From positions 114,218 to 178,217 of the forward strand of contig NZ_AFRW01000118.1 in the NCBI RefSeq assembly GCF_000220985.1: 64,000 nt of DNA, in the 5' to 3' direction. The notes beneath the pieces are model-generated. The model ran no database searches, had not been told where the DNA came from, and worked only from the letters and a program-made list of their open reading frames with translations. Origin of the DNA: Nesterenkonia sp. F (GTDB taxonomy: Bacteria > Actinomycetota > Actinomycetes > Actinomycetales > Micrococcaceae). Within the stretch, counting starts at the first letter, position 1; each line of letters opens with the position of its first letter. Positions 16,960 through 29,710 of this stretch are shown one piece after another. A program made the translations under genes and the position numbers.

Positions 16960-19665
16960 TCATGCCGGCTCCTCCGGCGATCTCGCATCCTCCGCGGGCT
17001 CGGACCGCTCGTCAGAGTCATACGGTACTGCATCACTCCGGACAGGCTCTCCAGGCTTCTCCGAGTCGTCGGCGACCGCTCGGCCGGCTTCGACGGCACC
17101 GGCTTCGGCACCGGCTTCAGCACCGCCCTCATCCTCCGCACCGGCGGCGGCCAGCGCGGCGCCGGAGCTGCGGGCGACCTTGAGGATGTGGTCCTTCTTC
17201 CGCGGCTTGGCGAAGATCACACCCATCGTGTCGCGACCGCGTGCCGGCACGCCGGAGACCGGCGAGCGGACGACGTTGCCGGAGGCCATGACCACCAGCA
17301 CCTCGTCGTCCTCCTCGACCACCATGGCGCCGACCAGATCACCGCGGCCCTCGGCGAACTTGGCCACCTTGATGCCCAGTCCGCCGCGGCCCTGCACGCG
17401 GTACTCGTCGATATGGGTGCGCTTGGCGTATCCGGCCTGGGTGACCACGAAGACGTAGGAGTCCGGGGTGATCACGTCCGCGGTGAGCAGCTCGTCGTCC
17501 TCGCGGAACTTCATGCCGGTCACGCCCGAGGTCGCGCGGCCCATCGGCCGCAGCGCGTCGTCGGAGGCGGTGAAGCGCAGCGACTGCCCATGCTTGGAGA
17601 CCAGCATCAGGTCGTCCTCGGCGGAGACCAGCTTCGCCGAGACCAGCTCGTCCTCCTCGCGCAGGTTGATCGCGATGACCCCGGCCTGGCGCGGCGAGTC
17701 GTAGTCGCTCAGCAGGGTCTTCTTCACCATCCCGGACCGGGTGGCCAGCACCAGGTACGGAGCATCGTCATAGCTGCGCAGCGGCAGGACGCCGGCGATG
17801 TGCTCATCCGGCTGGAAGGCGACGATGTTGGCCACGTGCTGGCCCTTCGAGTCCCGGCCGGACTCCATGAGGTCGTAGCACTTGGTGCGGTAGACCCGAC
17901 CGAGGTTGGTGAAGAACAGGATCCAATGATGAGTCGTGGTGACGAAGAAGTGCTCGACGACGTCGTCAGCCCGCAGCTGAGCCCCGCGCACTCCCTTCCC
18001 GCCGCGGTGCTGGGCGCGGTAGTTGTCGATCCGGGTGCGCTTCACGTAGCCGTCGCGGGTGATGGAGACGACCACGTCCTCCTCGGGGATGAGGTCTTCC
18101 ATCGACATGTCGCCGTCGTAGCCGCGCACCACGTGCGTGCGCCGCTCGTCGCCGTGCTTGGCGACGATGGCGGCCAGCTCCTCGGAGATGATCGTCCGCT
18201 GCCGGAACTCGGAGGCCAGGATGTCCTTGTAGTCGGCGATCTGGCGCATCAGATCGTCGTACTCCTCCTGGAGCCGCTGCCGCTCGAGCGCGGCGAGCTT
18301 GCGCAGCTGCATGTCCAGGATCGCCTGGGCCTGGTCGTCGTCGATGTCCAGCAGCGCCTTCAGGTTCTGTCGGGCGGCCTCGACGGTGGAGGACTCGCGG
18401 ATCGTGGAGATCACCCGGTCGAGGTCGTCGAGGGCCTTCAGCAGGCCCACCTTGATGTGGGCCTCCTTCTCCGCCTTGGCCAGCCGGAACTGGGTGCGCC
18501 GGACGATCACGTCGATCTGGTGGGTGACCCAGTGGTGGACGAAGGCGTCCAGGCTCAGCGTGCGCGGCACGCCGTCGACCAGGGCGAGCATGTTCGCCGA
18601 GAAGTTCGTCTGCAGGTCGGTGTGCTTATAGAGGTTGTTCAGCACCACCTTGGCGACGGCGTCGCGCTTGAGCACCACGACCAGCCGCTGGCCGGTGCGG
18701 CCGGAGGACTCGTCGCGCAGGTCCGCGATGCCGCCGACCTTGCCGTCCTTGACCAGCTGGGCGATCTTGATCGCCAGACTGTCCGGGTTGGCGTGGTACG
18801 GCAGCTCGGTGATCACCAGGCAGGTGCGGCCCTGGATCTCCTCGACCTCGACGACTGCGCGCATGGTGATCGAGCCGCGACCGGTGCGGTAGGTCTCCTC
18901 GATGCCGCGGGTGCCCAGCACCTGCGCGCCGGTGGGGAAGTCGGGCCCCTTGATCCGCTGCATCAGCGCCTCGAGGAGCTCCTCGCGGGAGGCCTGCGGA
19001 TTCTGCAGATACCACTCGACGCCGTCGGCGACCTCGCGGAGATTGTGCGGCGGGATGTTGGTGGCCATGCCGACGGCGATGCCCGAGGAACCGTTGACCA
19101 GCAGGTTCGGGATCCGCGCCGGCAGCACGACGGGCTCCTGCTGCTTGCCGTCGTAGTTGTCCTGATGGTCGACGGTGTTCTCGTGGATGTCGCGGACCAT
19201 CTCCATGGCCAGCGGCGCCATCTTCGTCTCGGTGTACCGCGGCGCGGCGGGGCCGTCGTTGCCCGGGCTGCCGAAGTTCCCCTGACCGGCCACCAGCGGG
19301 TAGCGCATCACCCAGTCCTGGATGAGCCGGGCCAGGGCGTCGTAGATGGCCGAGTCGCCGTGCGGGTGGTAGTTGCCCATCACGTCGCCGACGACGCGCG
19401 AGCACTTGTTGAAGCTGCGCTCGGGCCGGTAGCCGCCGTCGTACATCGCGTAGAGCACGCGCCGGTGGACCGGCTTGAGGCCGTCGCGGACGTCGGGCAG
19501 CGCGCGGCCGACGATCACGGCCATGGCGTAGTCCAGGTACGACCGCTTCATCTCCGTCTGCAGGTCGATCTGCCGGATGCGGTCGGTCAGCACGTCGCCC
19601 TCGGCGACCGGCTCGCCGGTCGCGTCGGTCTGCGGCTGATCGGGGGTGTCGGTGGTGTCACTCAC
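16960..19665 (-). CDS. gyrA: DNA gyrase subunit A
   Basis: A 901-residue breakage-reunion subunit of DNA gyrase, which introduces negative supercoils with GyrB. The quinolone-resistance region reads [12 protein letters not shown], with Ser and Asp at the usual resistance positions, so the wild-type susceptible residues are present. The active-site Tyr is in [13 protein letters not shown] near residue 135. The GyrA box is QHRGGKG (about residue 552), with His in place of the usual second Arg. Six beta-pinwheel repeats follow, with a disordered Ala/Gly/Glu-rich tail of about 75 residues. It lies 73 bases downstream of gyrB and is co-oriented with it. Confidence 0.98.
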   Translation of the reverse strand: MSDTTDTPDQPQTDATGEPVAEGDVLTDRIRQIDLQTEMKRSYLDYAMAVIVGRALPDVRDGLKPVHRRVLYAMYDGGYRPERSFNKCSRVVGDVMGNYHPHGDSAIYDALARLIQDWVMRYPLVAGQGNFGSPGNDGPAAPRYTETKMAPLAMEMVRDIHENTVDHQDNYDGKQQEPVVLPARIPNLLVNGSSGIAVGMATNIPPHNLREVADGVEWYLQNPQASREELLEALMQRIKGPDFPTGAQVLGTRGIEETYRTGRGSITMRAVVEVEEIQGRTCLVITELPYHANPDSLAIKIAQLVKDGKVGGIADLRDESSGRTGQRLVVVLKRDAVAKVVLNNLYKHTDLQTNFSANMLALVDGVPRTLSLDAFVHHWVTHQIDVIVRRTQFRLAKAEKEAHIKVGLLKALDDLDRVISTIRESSTVEAARQNLKALLDIDDDQAQAILDMQLRKLAALERQRLQEEYDDLMRQIADYKDILASEFRQRTIISEELAAIVAKHGDERRTHVVRGYDGDMSMEDLIPEEDVVVSITRDGYVKRTRIDNYRAQHRGGKGVRGAQLRADDVVEHFFVTTTHHWILFFTNLGRVYRTKCYDLMESGRDSKGQHVANIVAFQPDEHIAGVLPLRSYDDAPYLVLATRSGMVKKTLLSDYDSPRQAGVIAINLREEDELVSAKLVSAEDDLMLVSKHGQSLRFTASDDALRPMGRATSGVTGMKFREDDELLTADVITPDSYVFVVTQAGYAKRTHIDEYRVQGRGGLGIKVAKFAEGRGDLVGAMVVEEDDEVLVVMASGNVVRSPVSGVPARGRDTMGVIFAKPRKKDHILKVARSSGAALAAAGAEDEGGAEAGAEAGAVEAGRAVADDSEKPGEPVRSDAVPYDSDERSEPAEDARSPEEPA

Positions 19666-19738
19666 GGGCGGTTGTTCTCCCTTGGATGGCTGGAGCCTCG
19701 TCGGCGGACGGTCCGGATCGCGGCGGCGTCTGCGCCGA

Positions 19739-22116
<2,378 letters not shown>

Positions 22117-22707
22117 TCACCCGTAGGTGTCCCGCGGTCCGGGGCCGCGGACCGAGAAGCGGCCCTTCTTCCAGCTGGGGGCCTGCGGCCCGCGGATCCG
22201 CAGTCCGGTGACGATGCCGCGGCCCAGCTCCCGGGTGAAGACGTCCATCAGCTGGGGCTGCATCAGCTTCAGATTCGTCGCCCAGGCGGTGGAGTCGCAG
22301 ACGACGTCGACGACGCCGTCCTCGAAACGTTCCGGCACGCAGTGGGCGGCGACCTCGGGCCCGACCAGCTGCTCCCAGCGGGCGATCACCGAGCCCACGG
22401 CCACCGGCGAGGTCCAGCCGCGGGTGGAGATCAGCCCGTCGACCACCGATCCGAGCAGGCTGGGGTCTCGCCGATTCGTCCCCGACCCGGGCCGGCCGGC
22501 CTCTGAGGAGCCGCGCCGGGCGGCGGCCCGGGGATCGCCGGAGAGCGAGCCCTTCCGCGGCATCCCGCGCATCCGATGCTCGCCGCGGGACTCCGCGGCC
22601 CGACGCATCCGGGCGAGCACCAGCGCGGCGGCGTCCTCCGACTCCGCCGCCGAGATCCCGTCGGGGCTGGGCTCGACCTCCGGGTGCTCCGCGGAGGCGG
22701 GGGTCAT
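22117..22707 (-). CDS. dciA: DUF721/DciA family replicative helicase loader-type protein
   Basis: A 196-residue protein of the DUF721 family. DciA is the ancestral loader or activator of replicative helicase DnaB in bacteria lacking DnaC/DnaI. Residues 1-85 are polar and variable (Arg/Gly/Ser). The family core begins near residue 90 with GWTSPVAVGSVIARWEQLVGPEVAAHC, then VCDSTAWATNLKLM and a KPH-like beta segment LRIRGPQAP. Its start overlaps the recF stop by four bases (ATGA), so translation is coupled. The gene lies at the standard dnaA-dnaN-recF-dciA position. Confidence 0.85.
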   Translation of the reverse strand: MTPASAEHPEVEPSPDGISAAESEDAAALVLARMRRAAESRGEHRMRGMPRKGSLSGDPRAAARRGSSEAGRPGSGTNRRDPSLLGSVVDGLISTRGWTSPVAVGSVIARWEQLVGPEVAAHCVPERFEDGVVDVVCDSTAWATNLKLMQPQLMDVFTRELGRGIVTGLRIRGPQAPSWKKGRFSVRGPGPRDTYG

Positions 22708-23978
22708 CGCTCGGCCTCCGTCGGCTCCATCGGCTCCGTCGGAACCACGCGGGAGAGCTGGTCCACCGACTCCACGCGCTGGGCATGGACCATCAGCGAC
22801 TCGGGCACGTCGTCGTCGACCGCGGCGGTGACGATCAGCTGTTCGGCCTCGCCGGCGAGCTCGGCCAGCCGGCGCCGGCGCCTGGCGTCGAGCTCGGCGA
22901 AGACGTCGTCGAGGATGAGGATGGGCCGGGCGCTGGGATCAGGATCGTCGTCGACCATCGCGCGGTAGGAGCCCAGCCGCAGAGCCAGAGCCACCGACCA
23001 GGTCTCGCCGTGGGAAGCGAATCCCTTGACCGGAACCTCGTCCAGGGCGAGGAAGATGTCGTCACGATGCGGGCCCACGAGCGTCAGACCGCGGTCGATC
23101 TCCTGCTCCCGGGAATCCTGCATCGCCTGGTGCAGCATCTGGGCGAGTTCGCCGCGGGAGGCCTGCTCCAGCGTGGAGGCGTCGCCGGCCTCGCCGGCGG
23201 TCTCGTCGGTCCCCGGAGTCGTCCCGCCGCCGATTCCGCCGGCGTCTCTGCGGACTCCCCCGGGCCCCTCGGTCTGCTCGGCCAGCGAGCTGACATAGCG
23301 CAGCCGAGCCGAGCGCACGCTGCCGGAGAGCTCCCGGTAGGCGGCCTCGACGTGCGGGCGCATCGTGGCGAGCATGTCCAGCCGTGCGCGCAGCAGCCGG
23401 GCGCCGGCGTCGGCGAGCTGCTGGTCCCAGACCGCCAGCGTGGACTCATGCGTGGCGGTGAAGCCCTCGTGCCGGATGGACTTCAGCAGCGCGTTGCGCT
23501 GGCGCAGCACCTTCTCGTGGTCGAGCCGGACGCTGCCCAGCGCCGGGCGCAGCTGCATGGCGAGGTCGTCGAAGAGTCGACGGCGCACCTCCGGCGGTCC
23601 CTTGATCAGCTCGAGATCCTCCGGAGCGAAGAGCACGGTGCGCAGGATGCCCAGGGCCTCCGTGGCCCGGACCGAAGCGCCGCGATTGATCCGCACGCGA
23701 TTGCTGCGGCGCGGATTGATCTCGATCTCGAGCGTGGCCTCCTGGCTCCCGCGATGCGCGGTGGCGCGGACGAAGGCCTGGTCGGCGCCGTGACGGACCA
23801 GCGGCGCGTCCTGGGGCACCCGGTGGGAGCCGAGCGTGGCCAGATAGCCGACGGCTTCGGCGATGTTCGTCTTGCCGACGCCGTTGTACCCCAGCAGCAC
23901 GTTCGGCCCGGGGACGAGCCGCAGCTGTGCGGCGGCATAGCTGCGGTAATCGGCGAGGGAGAGGGTCGACAGCCGCAT
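22704..23978 (-). CDS. recF: DNA replication and repair protein RecF
   Basis: A 424-residue SMC-like ATPase that helps load RecA at gapped DNA. Walker A is GYNGVGKTN near residues 29-37. The central region is GPHRDDIFLALDE, the signature-type segment is ASHGETWSVALALRLG, and Walker B is PILILDDVFAELD near residue 355. A polar Gly/Thr-rich insert occurs around residues 245-270, making the protein longer than the usual 360-400 residues. It starts 15 bases after the dnaN stop and overlaps dciA. Confidence 0.97.
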   Translation of the reverse strand: MRLSTLSLADYRSYAAAQLRLVPGPNVLLGYNGVGKTNIAEAVGYLATLGSHRVPQDAPLVRHGADQAFVRATAHRGSQEATLEIEINPRRSNRVRINRGASVRATEALGILRTVLFAPEDLELIKGPPEVRRRLFDDLAMQLRPALGSVRLDHEKVLRQRNALLKSIRHEGFTATHESTLAVWDQQLADAGARLLRARLDMLATMRPHVEAAYRELSGSVRSARLRYVSSLAEQTEGPGGVRRDAGGIGGGTTPGTDETAGEAGDASTLEQASRGELAQMLHQAMQDSREQEIDRGLTLVGPHRDDIFLALDEVPVKGFASHGETWSVALALRLGSYRAMVDDDPDPSARPILILDDVFAELDARRRRRLAELAGEAEQLIVTAAVDDDVPESLMVHAQRVESVDQLSRVVPTEPMEPTEAER

Positions 23979-23992
23979 CGGCGCAGCCGGGG

Positions 23993-25120
23993 CTACTGGT
24001 TCAGCAGCCGGACCGGCATGAGCAGGTAGCGGAAGTCGGTGGAGTTGCCGCCGTCCGGAGTGTCCTGCCCGGTGATCATGGCCGGCTTGGGGGCGGAGAC
24101 GAAGGAGAAGCGCAGATACTCGCTGCCGATGACGTTCAGCCCTTCATTGAGGTAGCTGGGGTTGAAGCCCACGGTGATCGCCTCGCCGGTGAGGTCGGCG
24201 TCGACGACCTCGGTGGCCGCGGCGTTGTCGTCGGCTCCGGCGTCGAGGATGACCTGCCCCTCGTCGGTGAACTGCAGGCGCACGTGCGAATTGCGCTCGG
24301 CCACCAGCGAGACGCGGCGCGAGGCCTCGATGAGGTCCGAGGTGCGCACGACGGCGTGGATCGGAGTGTCCTCCGGGAAGAGCTGGCGGATCTTGGGGTA
24401 GTCGCCGTCGACGAGCACGCTGGTGGTCCGACGTCCGGCGGAGGAGAATCCGACCATCTCGGCGGATTCGCCGAGGGCGATGGACAGCTCGCCGCCGCCG
24501 GCGAGCGACTTGGCGACGTCGTTGAGCGTCTTGGCCTTGATCAGCGCCGACGTCGAGAGATCCGGCCGGGCCGGAGCCCAGGTGATCTCTCGCATGGCCA
24601 GCCGATAGCGGTCAGTGGCCAGGAACGTGATGGTGTCGCCCTCGAACTCCACCTTCACCCCGGTGAGGATCGGCAGCGTGTCGTCCTTCGAGGCGGCGGT
24701 GATGACCTGGGAGACCGCGCGGGCGAAGGCCGCACCGTCGACGGTGCCGGCCAGCTCGGGCATCTCGGGAAGCTCCGGGTACTCGTCCACCGGCATCGTC
24801 GCCAGGCTGAACTTCGACGAGCGGCAGGTGACCAGCACCTTGGACTCGTCCAGCTCGACGACCACCGGAGCATCCGGCAGAGACTTGACGATGTCGTTGA
24901 GCAGCCGTCCGGAGACCAGGATCGTGCCGGGGGTCTCGACCTCGGCCTCGATCTCCAGCCGTGCGGAGATCTCGTGGTCGAAGCTGGCGATGGAGACGGT
25001 CTGGCCCTCGGCGGTGATGAGCAGACCGGAGAGCACCGGTGCCGGCGGTCGAGGTGACAGAGACCGGGCGGTCCAGGAGACCGCCTCGGCGAGGACATCA
25101 CGCGCCGCCGTGAACTTCAC
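23993..25120 (-). CDS. dnaN: DNA polymerase III beta subunit (sliding clamp)
   Basis: A 375-residue sliding clamp that forms a dimeric ring on DNA for polymerase III and repair enzymes. Three clamp domains are recognisable, beginning VKFTAARDVLAEAVSW. The GTG start at 25120 gives the family-standard N-terminus; the upstream extension is Arg/Pro/Cys-rich and lies in the origin region. The C-terminus ends with YLLMPVRLLNQ, the peptide-binding pocket end. It is the first gene of the dnaN-recF-dciA operon and is separated from dnaA by the origin. Confidence 0.98.
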   Translation of the reverse strand: MKFTAARDVLAEAVSWTARSLSPRPPAPVLSGLLITAEGQTVSIASFDHEISARLEIEAEVETPGTILVSGRLLNDIVKSLPDAPVVVELDESKVLVTCRSSKFSLATMPVDEYPELPEMPELAGTVDGAAFARAVSQVITAASKDDTLPILTGVKVEFEGDTITFLATDRYRLAMREITWAPARPDLSTSALIKAKTLNDVAKSLAGGGELSIALGESAEMVGFSSAGRRTTSVLVDGDYPKIRQLFPEDTPIHAVVRTSDLIEASRRVSLVAERNSHVRLQFTDEGQVILDAGADDNAAATEVVDADLTGEAITVGFNPSYLNEGLNVIGSEYLRFSFVSAPKPAMITGQDTPDGGNSTDFRYLLMPVRLLNQ

Positions 25121-25439
25121 TGAAATCCGCCTTTCAGGCCGTTGACTGGTGACGAGCCGTGCTGTCCCCGGCTGACGCGGTGGAACGCATCGGCAGCGAC
25201 TGCAGAGGATCTGCAGCGTCTGCCGCAGAGCCGATGTCAAGCATCACGGCTGCTGTGTCGGGAATCGAGCTTACCCGTCGGTGCTGCCCCGGGGCCAGCG
25301 CCGACGATGTCCACCACGATATGTGGTCTCGAGGGTCCCGTCGACCGGCACATCTAGTGCACGCCGCGTCGCGGCGTGGGATCCGAGGACGGCGACGTGG
25401 TCGAAAGCCCGGCTGTTGTCTGTCGAAGGTTCTTGGAAG

Positions 25440-25830
25440 GGTCAGCAGTGTTAACAAGTGCTGTGGATTCTGTGGATAACCCAGTCCTGCCCGCCGTTGC
25501 GCCGGAAGTGGCTGTGCACGGCGAGGTGAAGTTCTCTCGCTTGGACTGTGCACGTCCGGTGGACGACGAAACCCGCCATCATGCGGTTCTCCGCAGAACA
25601 GGCCCGTTCGTCCACAGGCTGGAGGGTGAACTTCACCGCCTTCTCCACCGGTTCGTCCACAGGTGTGGGAACTGCTGGGTCAACACTTCACCGCCACCTG
25701 TGGATATGTGGGGAAAACTGTGGAGGAGGCTCTGTGGACAACGTGTGGATCGCGGTCATGCCGGGGAATTACACAGGTGTGAGTTGTGCACAGGACCGTC
25801 CTCCACAGGAGTGGACCATGGACTTGACTT
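25440..25830. other. oriC: Chromosomal origin of replication (oriC), DnaA-box-rich dnaA-dnaN interval
   Basis: The 833-bp gap between dnaA and dnaN is non-coding. Perfect or near-consensus DnaA boxes include TGTGGATAA at 25471-25479, TCGTCCACA at 25608-25616 and 25653-25661, TGTGGATAT at 25699-25707, TGTGGGGAA at 25707-25715, TGTGGACAA at 25733-25741 (the actinobacterial consensus in reverse) and TGTGGATCG at 25744-25752. Boxes occur in both orientations. A relatively AT-rich segment lies around 25430-25480. Position and content make this the functional origin. Confidence 0.9.
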
Positions 25831-25953
25831 CGACCTCCCTGCATGCAGCGGGATCTTCCCCGGACGTCGCAGAGTATGACGAGAATCACGAAACTTCCGG
25901 TGCGGGGTGCAGGAGGAGGGACGGTCAACGCGTGGACGGAGGGACCGAGTCCC

Positions 25954-27612
25954 TCAGCGCTGCTGCTTGATCTTGTTCGTGAGTTCGGTGACCTGGTTGA
26001 AGACCGCGCGGCGCTCGGCCATCAGCTCGCGGATCTTGCGCTCGGCATAGATCACGGTGGTGTGATCGCGGCCGCCCAGGGCCTGGCCGATCTTCGGCAG
26101 CGACATCTCGGTCAGCTCGCGCAGCAGATACATCGCGATCTGTCGGGCGGTGACCAGGGTGCGGTTCCGCGACTTCGACATCAGATCGTCGACGGTGAAG
26201 GAGTAGTACTCCGCAGTGGCGTCGATGATCTGCTCGGCGGTGATCTCCTGGACGTGGTCGTCGGAGATCAGATCCCGCATCACCTGCTCGGCCAGCGGAA
26301 GGTCCACCGCCTGCTTGTTCAGCGAGGCATAGGCGGTCACGCGGATCAGCGCGCCCTCCAGCTCACGGATGTTGGTGGAGATCTTCGAAGCGATGTACTC
26401 CAGCACGTCGTCGGGGCAGGAGAAGTTCTCCGCGGTGGCCTTCTTGCGGAGGATCGCGATGCGGGTCTCCAGGTCCGGCGGCTGGATGTCGGTGATCAGC
26501 CCCCACTCGAAGCGCGACCGCAGCCGCTCCTCGAAGCCGGAGAGCTGCTTGGGCGGCAGGTCGGAGGTGATCACGACCTGCTTGTTGTTGTTGTAGAGCG
26601 TGTTGAAGGTGTGGAAGAACTCCTCGACCGTGCGCTCCTTGTCGGCGAGGAACTGGATGTCGTCCAGCAGCAGCACGTCGACGTTGCGATAGAGATGCTT
26701 GAAGCTCGCGCCCTCGTCGTCGCGGATGGAGTTGATGAAGTCGTTGGTGAACTCCTCGGAGTTCACATAGCGCACCCGGATGCCGCTGTAGAGCCGCTGG
26801 GCGTAATGCCCGATCGCGTGGAGCAGGTGGGTCTTCCCCAGTCCGGAGTCGCCGTAGATGAACAGCGGGTTGTAGGCCCTCGCCGGCGCTTCGGCCACGG
26901 CGTTCGCCGCGGCATGGGCGAAGCGGTTGGACGAGCCGATGACGAAGGTGTCGAAGGTGTAGCGCGGGTTCAGCCGGGAGGTCTCGAAGCTCTCCGAGGA
27001 GCTGCCGGCGGCCGCATTGGCCGGCGGGATCGTGCCGTTGTCGGCCAGGCCGGACGGCTGCACGGCCGGCCCCGGCCGGGCGTGCTCCGCCGGGGCCGGG
27101 GCCAGTCCCGGATGCGGCTGGGTGCCGCGCTCCACGTCGGTCGGCCTCGGTCCGCCGGGGGCGCTCGGCGCCGAGGGCGCGGGCGTGTAGCTCGGCTGCG
27201 GCCCCGGCGAGACGTCGTCGACCGCGGTGCTCGAGGCGGAGGATGCCGAGCCGGCCGACGGAGCCGCCTCCGAATCCGGGCCCGCGTCGAGGTCGGTGCC
27301 GTCGCCGGAGGCCAGGTCGGCCTTCTGCCGGGCGGCGAGGTTCGGGTCGATGACGTAGGCGCAGAGGATGTCTCGGCCGAAGACAGTGCGCAGCGCCTCG
27401 CTGAGCTGGGCCTGCAGCGTGGACTGCATCAGCTCGCGCACCCGCTCGTGCGGGACCGCCAGCAGCAGGGTGTCTCCGATGAGCTGATCGCCCTGCGGGG
27501 CCGCCCGGCCGACGTCGTTGAGCTTCAGTCCCGAGATCCCGTGATTCTCCCGCAGTTCGGCGAGCACCTGCTCCCATCGCTGCGACACATTGATCTCCGG
27601 CTCGGCTGACAC
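25954..27612 (-). CDS. dnaA: Chromosomal replication initiator protein DnaA
   Basis: A 552-residue AAA+ initiator that binds DnaA boxes and opens oriC. Domain I occupies about residues 1-90. It is followed by an unusually long low-complexity domain II (to about residue 215) rich in Pro, Ala, Ser and Gly. The AAA+ domain begins [23 protein letters not shown]; Walker A is GDSGLGKTH near residue 252, Walker B is VLLLDDIQF, and sensor motifs follow. Domain IV has [19 protein letters not shown], the DNA-binding signature. A -35/-10 pair is visible 170-200 bases upstream. Confidence 0.98.
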   Translation of the reverse strand: MSAEPEINVSQRWEQVLAELRENHGISGLKLNDVGRAAPQGDQLIGDTLLLAVPHERVRELMQSTLQAQLSEALRTVFGRDILCAYVIDPNLAARQKADLASGDGTDLDAGPDSEAAPSAGSASSASSTAVDDVSPGPQPSYTPAPSAPSAPGGPRPTDVERGTQPHPGLAPAPAEHARPGPAVQPSGLADNGTIPPANAAAGSSSESFETSRLNPRYTFDTFVIGSSNRFAHAAANAVAEAPARAYNPLFIYGDSGLGKTHLLHAIGHYAQRLYSGIRVRYVNSEEFTNDFINSIRDDEGASFKHLYRNVDVLLLDDIQFLADKERTVEEFFHTFNTLYNNNKQVVITSDLPPKQLSGFEERLRSRFEWGLITDIQPPDLETRIAILRKKATAENFSCPDDVLEYIASKISTNIRELEGALIRVTAYASLNKQAVDLPLAEQVMRDLISDDHVQEITAEQIIDATAEYYSFTVDDLMSKSRNRTLVTARQIAMYLLRELTEMSLPKIGQALGGRDHTTVIYAERKIRELMAERRAVFNQVTELTNKIKQQR

Positions 27613-28006
27613 TGAAGCTCCTCCTGGGTGGTGGACGGGCGTGCACGAGCCGTCTCGACTCGTCGGCTCCCCAGCGTCGAAGACCCTGTGGAGACATCGC
27701 CCCGACTCTACCCCCGGCCTGTGGATGTCGCCGCATGGACTCCGGTCTCCGCGGCTCGAGGGGCAGGGTGCGACGCGGTCGATTCTACGCGTCGCGCGAG
27801 GCCGTCGTCAGCCGGGTCATCCGCGCGAGGACGCCGATCCACCGGCATCGCGCTGACGGATCGGCGTGCTCGTCGCAGCGGGGGCGATCCTGCTCGCCTC
27901 CGGCGCAGGGGCGCTGTGCGGCCGCTGTGGAATTCGAGCGTCGAGCTGTGGAGAGCCCTGTGCACGCCTGGGGACGGGCGTGCCTGGTCAGCGGGGACCG
28001 GCCCGG
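27613..28006. other. dnaA upstream region, no gene
   Basis: About 390 bp holding the probable dnaA promoter and scattered DnaA-box-like 9-mers (TGTGGAGAC from 27687, TGTGGATGT from 27720) that could mediate dnaA autoregulation. No coding sequence is supported. Confidence 0.45.
27782..27811 (-). promoter_or_regulatory. Probable dnaA promoter
   Basis: On the minus strand CTGACG (27806-27811) is followed by an 18-bp spacer and TAGAAT (27782-27787), a good match to a housekeeping actinobacterial sigma promoter. It predicts a 5' leader of about 160 nt before dnaA. Confidence 0.5.
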
Positions 28007-29710
28007 TCAGCCGGCGGCGACCTCGCGGCGGTTCCAGCCGATCATCCCGAGCAGGATGCCGACGACGCCGATGCCGCTGAGCACCAGGAACGGCGCCCAG
28101 TCGACGCCCTCCACGGGAACCTGGGCCAGGTGACCGAAGACGTTCAGGTCCTCCATCACCGCGGGCAGCTCCAGGAGGCTGCCGAAGTTGGTCATCACCG
28201 CGGCATAGCCGAGGAGGAGCCAGCCGACGACGCCGGCCAGCCGGGGCAGCCAGCCGAACAGCGCCACGACGATGCCGAGGACCGCCAGCACAGGAGCGGC
28301 CTGGTGCAGGCTGGCGAGCACGAGGTCGTCGGCGTGCTGGACGCCGTCCTCGCCGAGCACCGCCAGCGCGCCCAGCGCAGTGCCCAGGCCGGTCAGCAGC
28401 AGCATCAGCCCCAGGCCCAGCAGCAGCACCGCCAGATGCGCGGCGAGCCATCGGGTCCGACTCATCGGCGTCGAGAGGCTCAGCTCGGCACGTCCACGAG
28501 CCTCCTCGCCGTGCAGCTGGGTCAGCCCGCTCACCCCGGCCGCGGCGACGAAGATGGCCAGGAACAGGGCGATGTAGGCCAGGTATCCCAGCATCATGGA
28601 GTCGCCGGAGAAGATCGCGGCGAACTCCTCGGGGAGGGCGTCGGCGGCGTCGATCATCGACTCGGCGTAGCTGCCGAACAGCAGCGCCGTCAGCACCAGG
28701 GCGATGGTCCAGCCGCGCAGACCGCCGCGCAGGATGCGATACGCCATGCCCATCGGGGTGCCCAGCGACGGCCGGGCCCGGGCCCGGCCCAGGCGGGAGG
28801 GCATCAGGCTCGCTTCGACGTCGCGCCGGGTGCTCAGCCAGTACCCCAGCCAGACGAATCCGACGGCGCAGCCGACCAGCGGCAGCAGCGGCCACCAGTG
28901 GTCGTGCACGTAGGGCGCGGTCTGCTGCGACCAGCCCAGCGGCGAGAACCAGGACAGCGTGCCGCCGCCCTGCTCGGCCATGTCCCCGCCCATGCGGATG
29001 AGATACGCCAGCCCGAGCAGCGCGCCGGCCATCGCCGAGGCGCCGCGGGAGGACTCGCTGAGCTGGGCGGTCACCGCCGCCGCCCCGGCGAAGAACATCC
29101 CGACGGCGACTGCGGCGGCGCCGACGAGCAGCGAGCCCGCCGTCGCGTAGCCGGCGGCCAGCGCCCCGGCGGAGACCAGCAGTCCGACGAGCACGTCGGC
29201 GAGCAGCACCAGCAGCAGGGCGGCCGTCAGCGTCGCATGCCGGCCGACCACATTCGCCCGGATCAGCTCGGCCCGGCCGGTCTGCTCCTCGGCGCGGGTG
29301 TGTCGCACCACGGTGAAGATGCTCATCAGTGCGGCCAGGATGAAGAGGAACAGGATGTAGCCGGTGGCGTAGAACCGTTCGAAGGTCGGCGCGTCCATGC
29401 CGTAGGCCGGGCCGGTCATCAGCCGCCCCACCGGGTCGGCGAACATGGTCGTCATCTGCGCCAGCTGGGCCCGGTCCTCGGCGACGACCTGGATGGCGCC
29501 GGCGAAGTAGAAGCCCATCAGCCCGATGCCCAGCACCCAGAGGCTGAGCCGCATCCGGTCCCGGCGGAGCATCAGGCGCAGCAGGGCGGGCGTGCCGGCC
29601 AGCGGCGACCGCGTCGCCCCCGGGCCGACGGCGGTGCTGGCCGCGGCCGCGCGCTCGGCGAGGGGCGTCGTCGTGGTGGTCGTCCGGGTGGTCTCGTTCG
29701 AGCCGCGCAT
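28007..29710 (-). CDS. ABC exporter permease, TetAB/polyketide-antibiotic type
   Basis: A 567-residue polytopic protein with two similar halves, each beginning with a cytoplasmic segment followed by about six hydrophobic helices. The motifs HTRAEEQTGRAELIRANVVGR in the first half and HGEEARGRAELSLSTPMSRTRW in the second half are the hallmark of large double-length ABC-2 exporters annotated as polyketide antibiotic transporters. It abuts the ATPase gene. Substrate unknown; export of a toxic lipophilic compound is an inference from family and the TetR partner. Confidence 0.85.
   Translation of the reverse strand: MRGSNETTRTTTTTTPLAERAAAASTAVGPGATRSPLAGTPALLRLMLRRDRMRLSLWVLGIGLMGFYFAGAIQVVAEDRAQLAQMTTMFADPVGRLMTGPAYGMDAPTFERFYATGYILFLFILAALMSIFTVVRHTRAEEQTGRAELIRANVVGRHATLTAALLLVLLADVLVGLLVSAGALAAGYATAGSLLVGAAAVAVGMFFAGAAAVTAQLSESSRGASAMAGALLGLAYLIRMGGDMAEQGGGTLSWFSPLGWSQQTAPYVHDHWWPLLPLVGCAVGFVWLGYWLSTRRDVEASLMPSRLGRARARPSLGTPMGMAYRILRGGLRGWTIALVLTALLFGSYAESMIDAADALPEEFAAIFSGDSMMLGYLAYIALFLAIFVAAAGVSGLTQLHGEEARGRAELSLSTPMSRTRWLAAHLAVLLLGLGLMLLLTGLGTALGALAVLGEDGVQHADDLVLASLHQAAPVLAVLGIVVALFGWLPRLAGVVGWLLLGYAAVMTNFGSLLELPAVMEDLNVFGHLAQVPVEGVDWAPFLVLSGIGVVGILLGMIGWNRREVAAG

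Noticed and set aside
25376..25970. Frames inside the dnaA-dnaN interval
   Set aside because: They cross many DnaA boxes and have Trp/Cys/His-rich translations typical of non-coding origin DNA.
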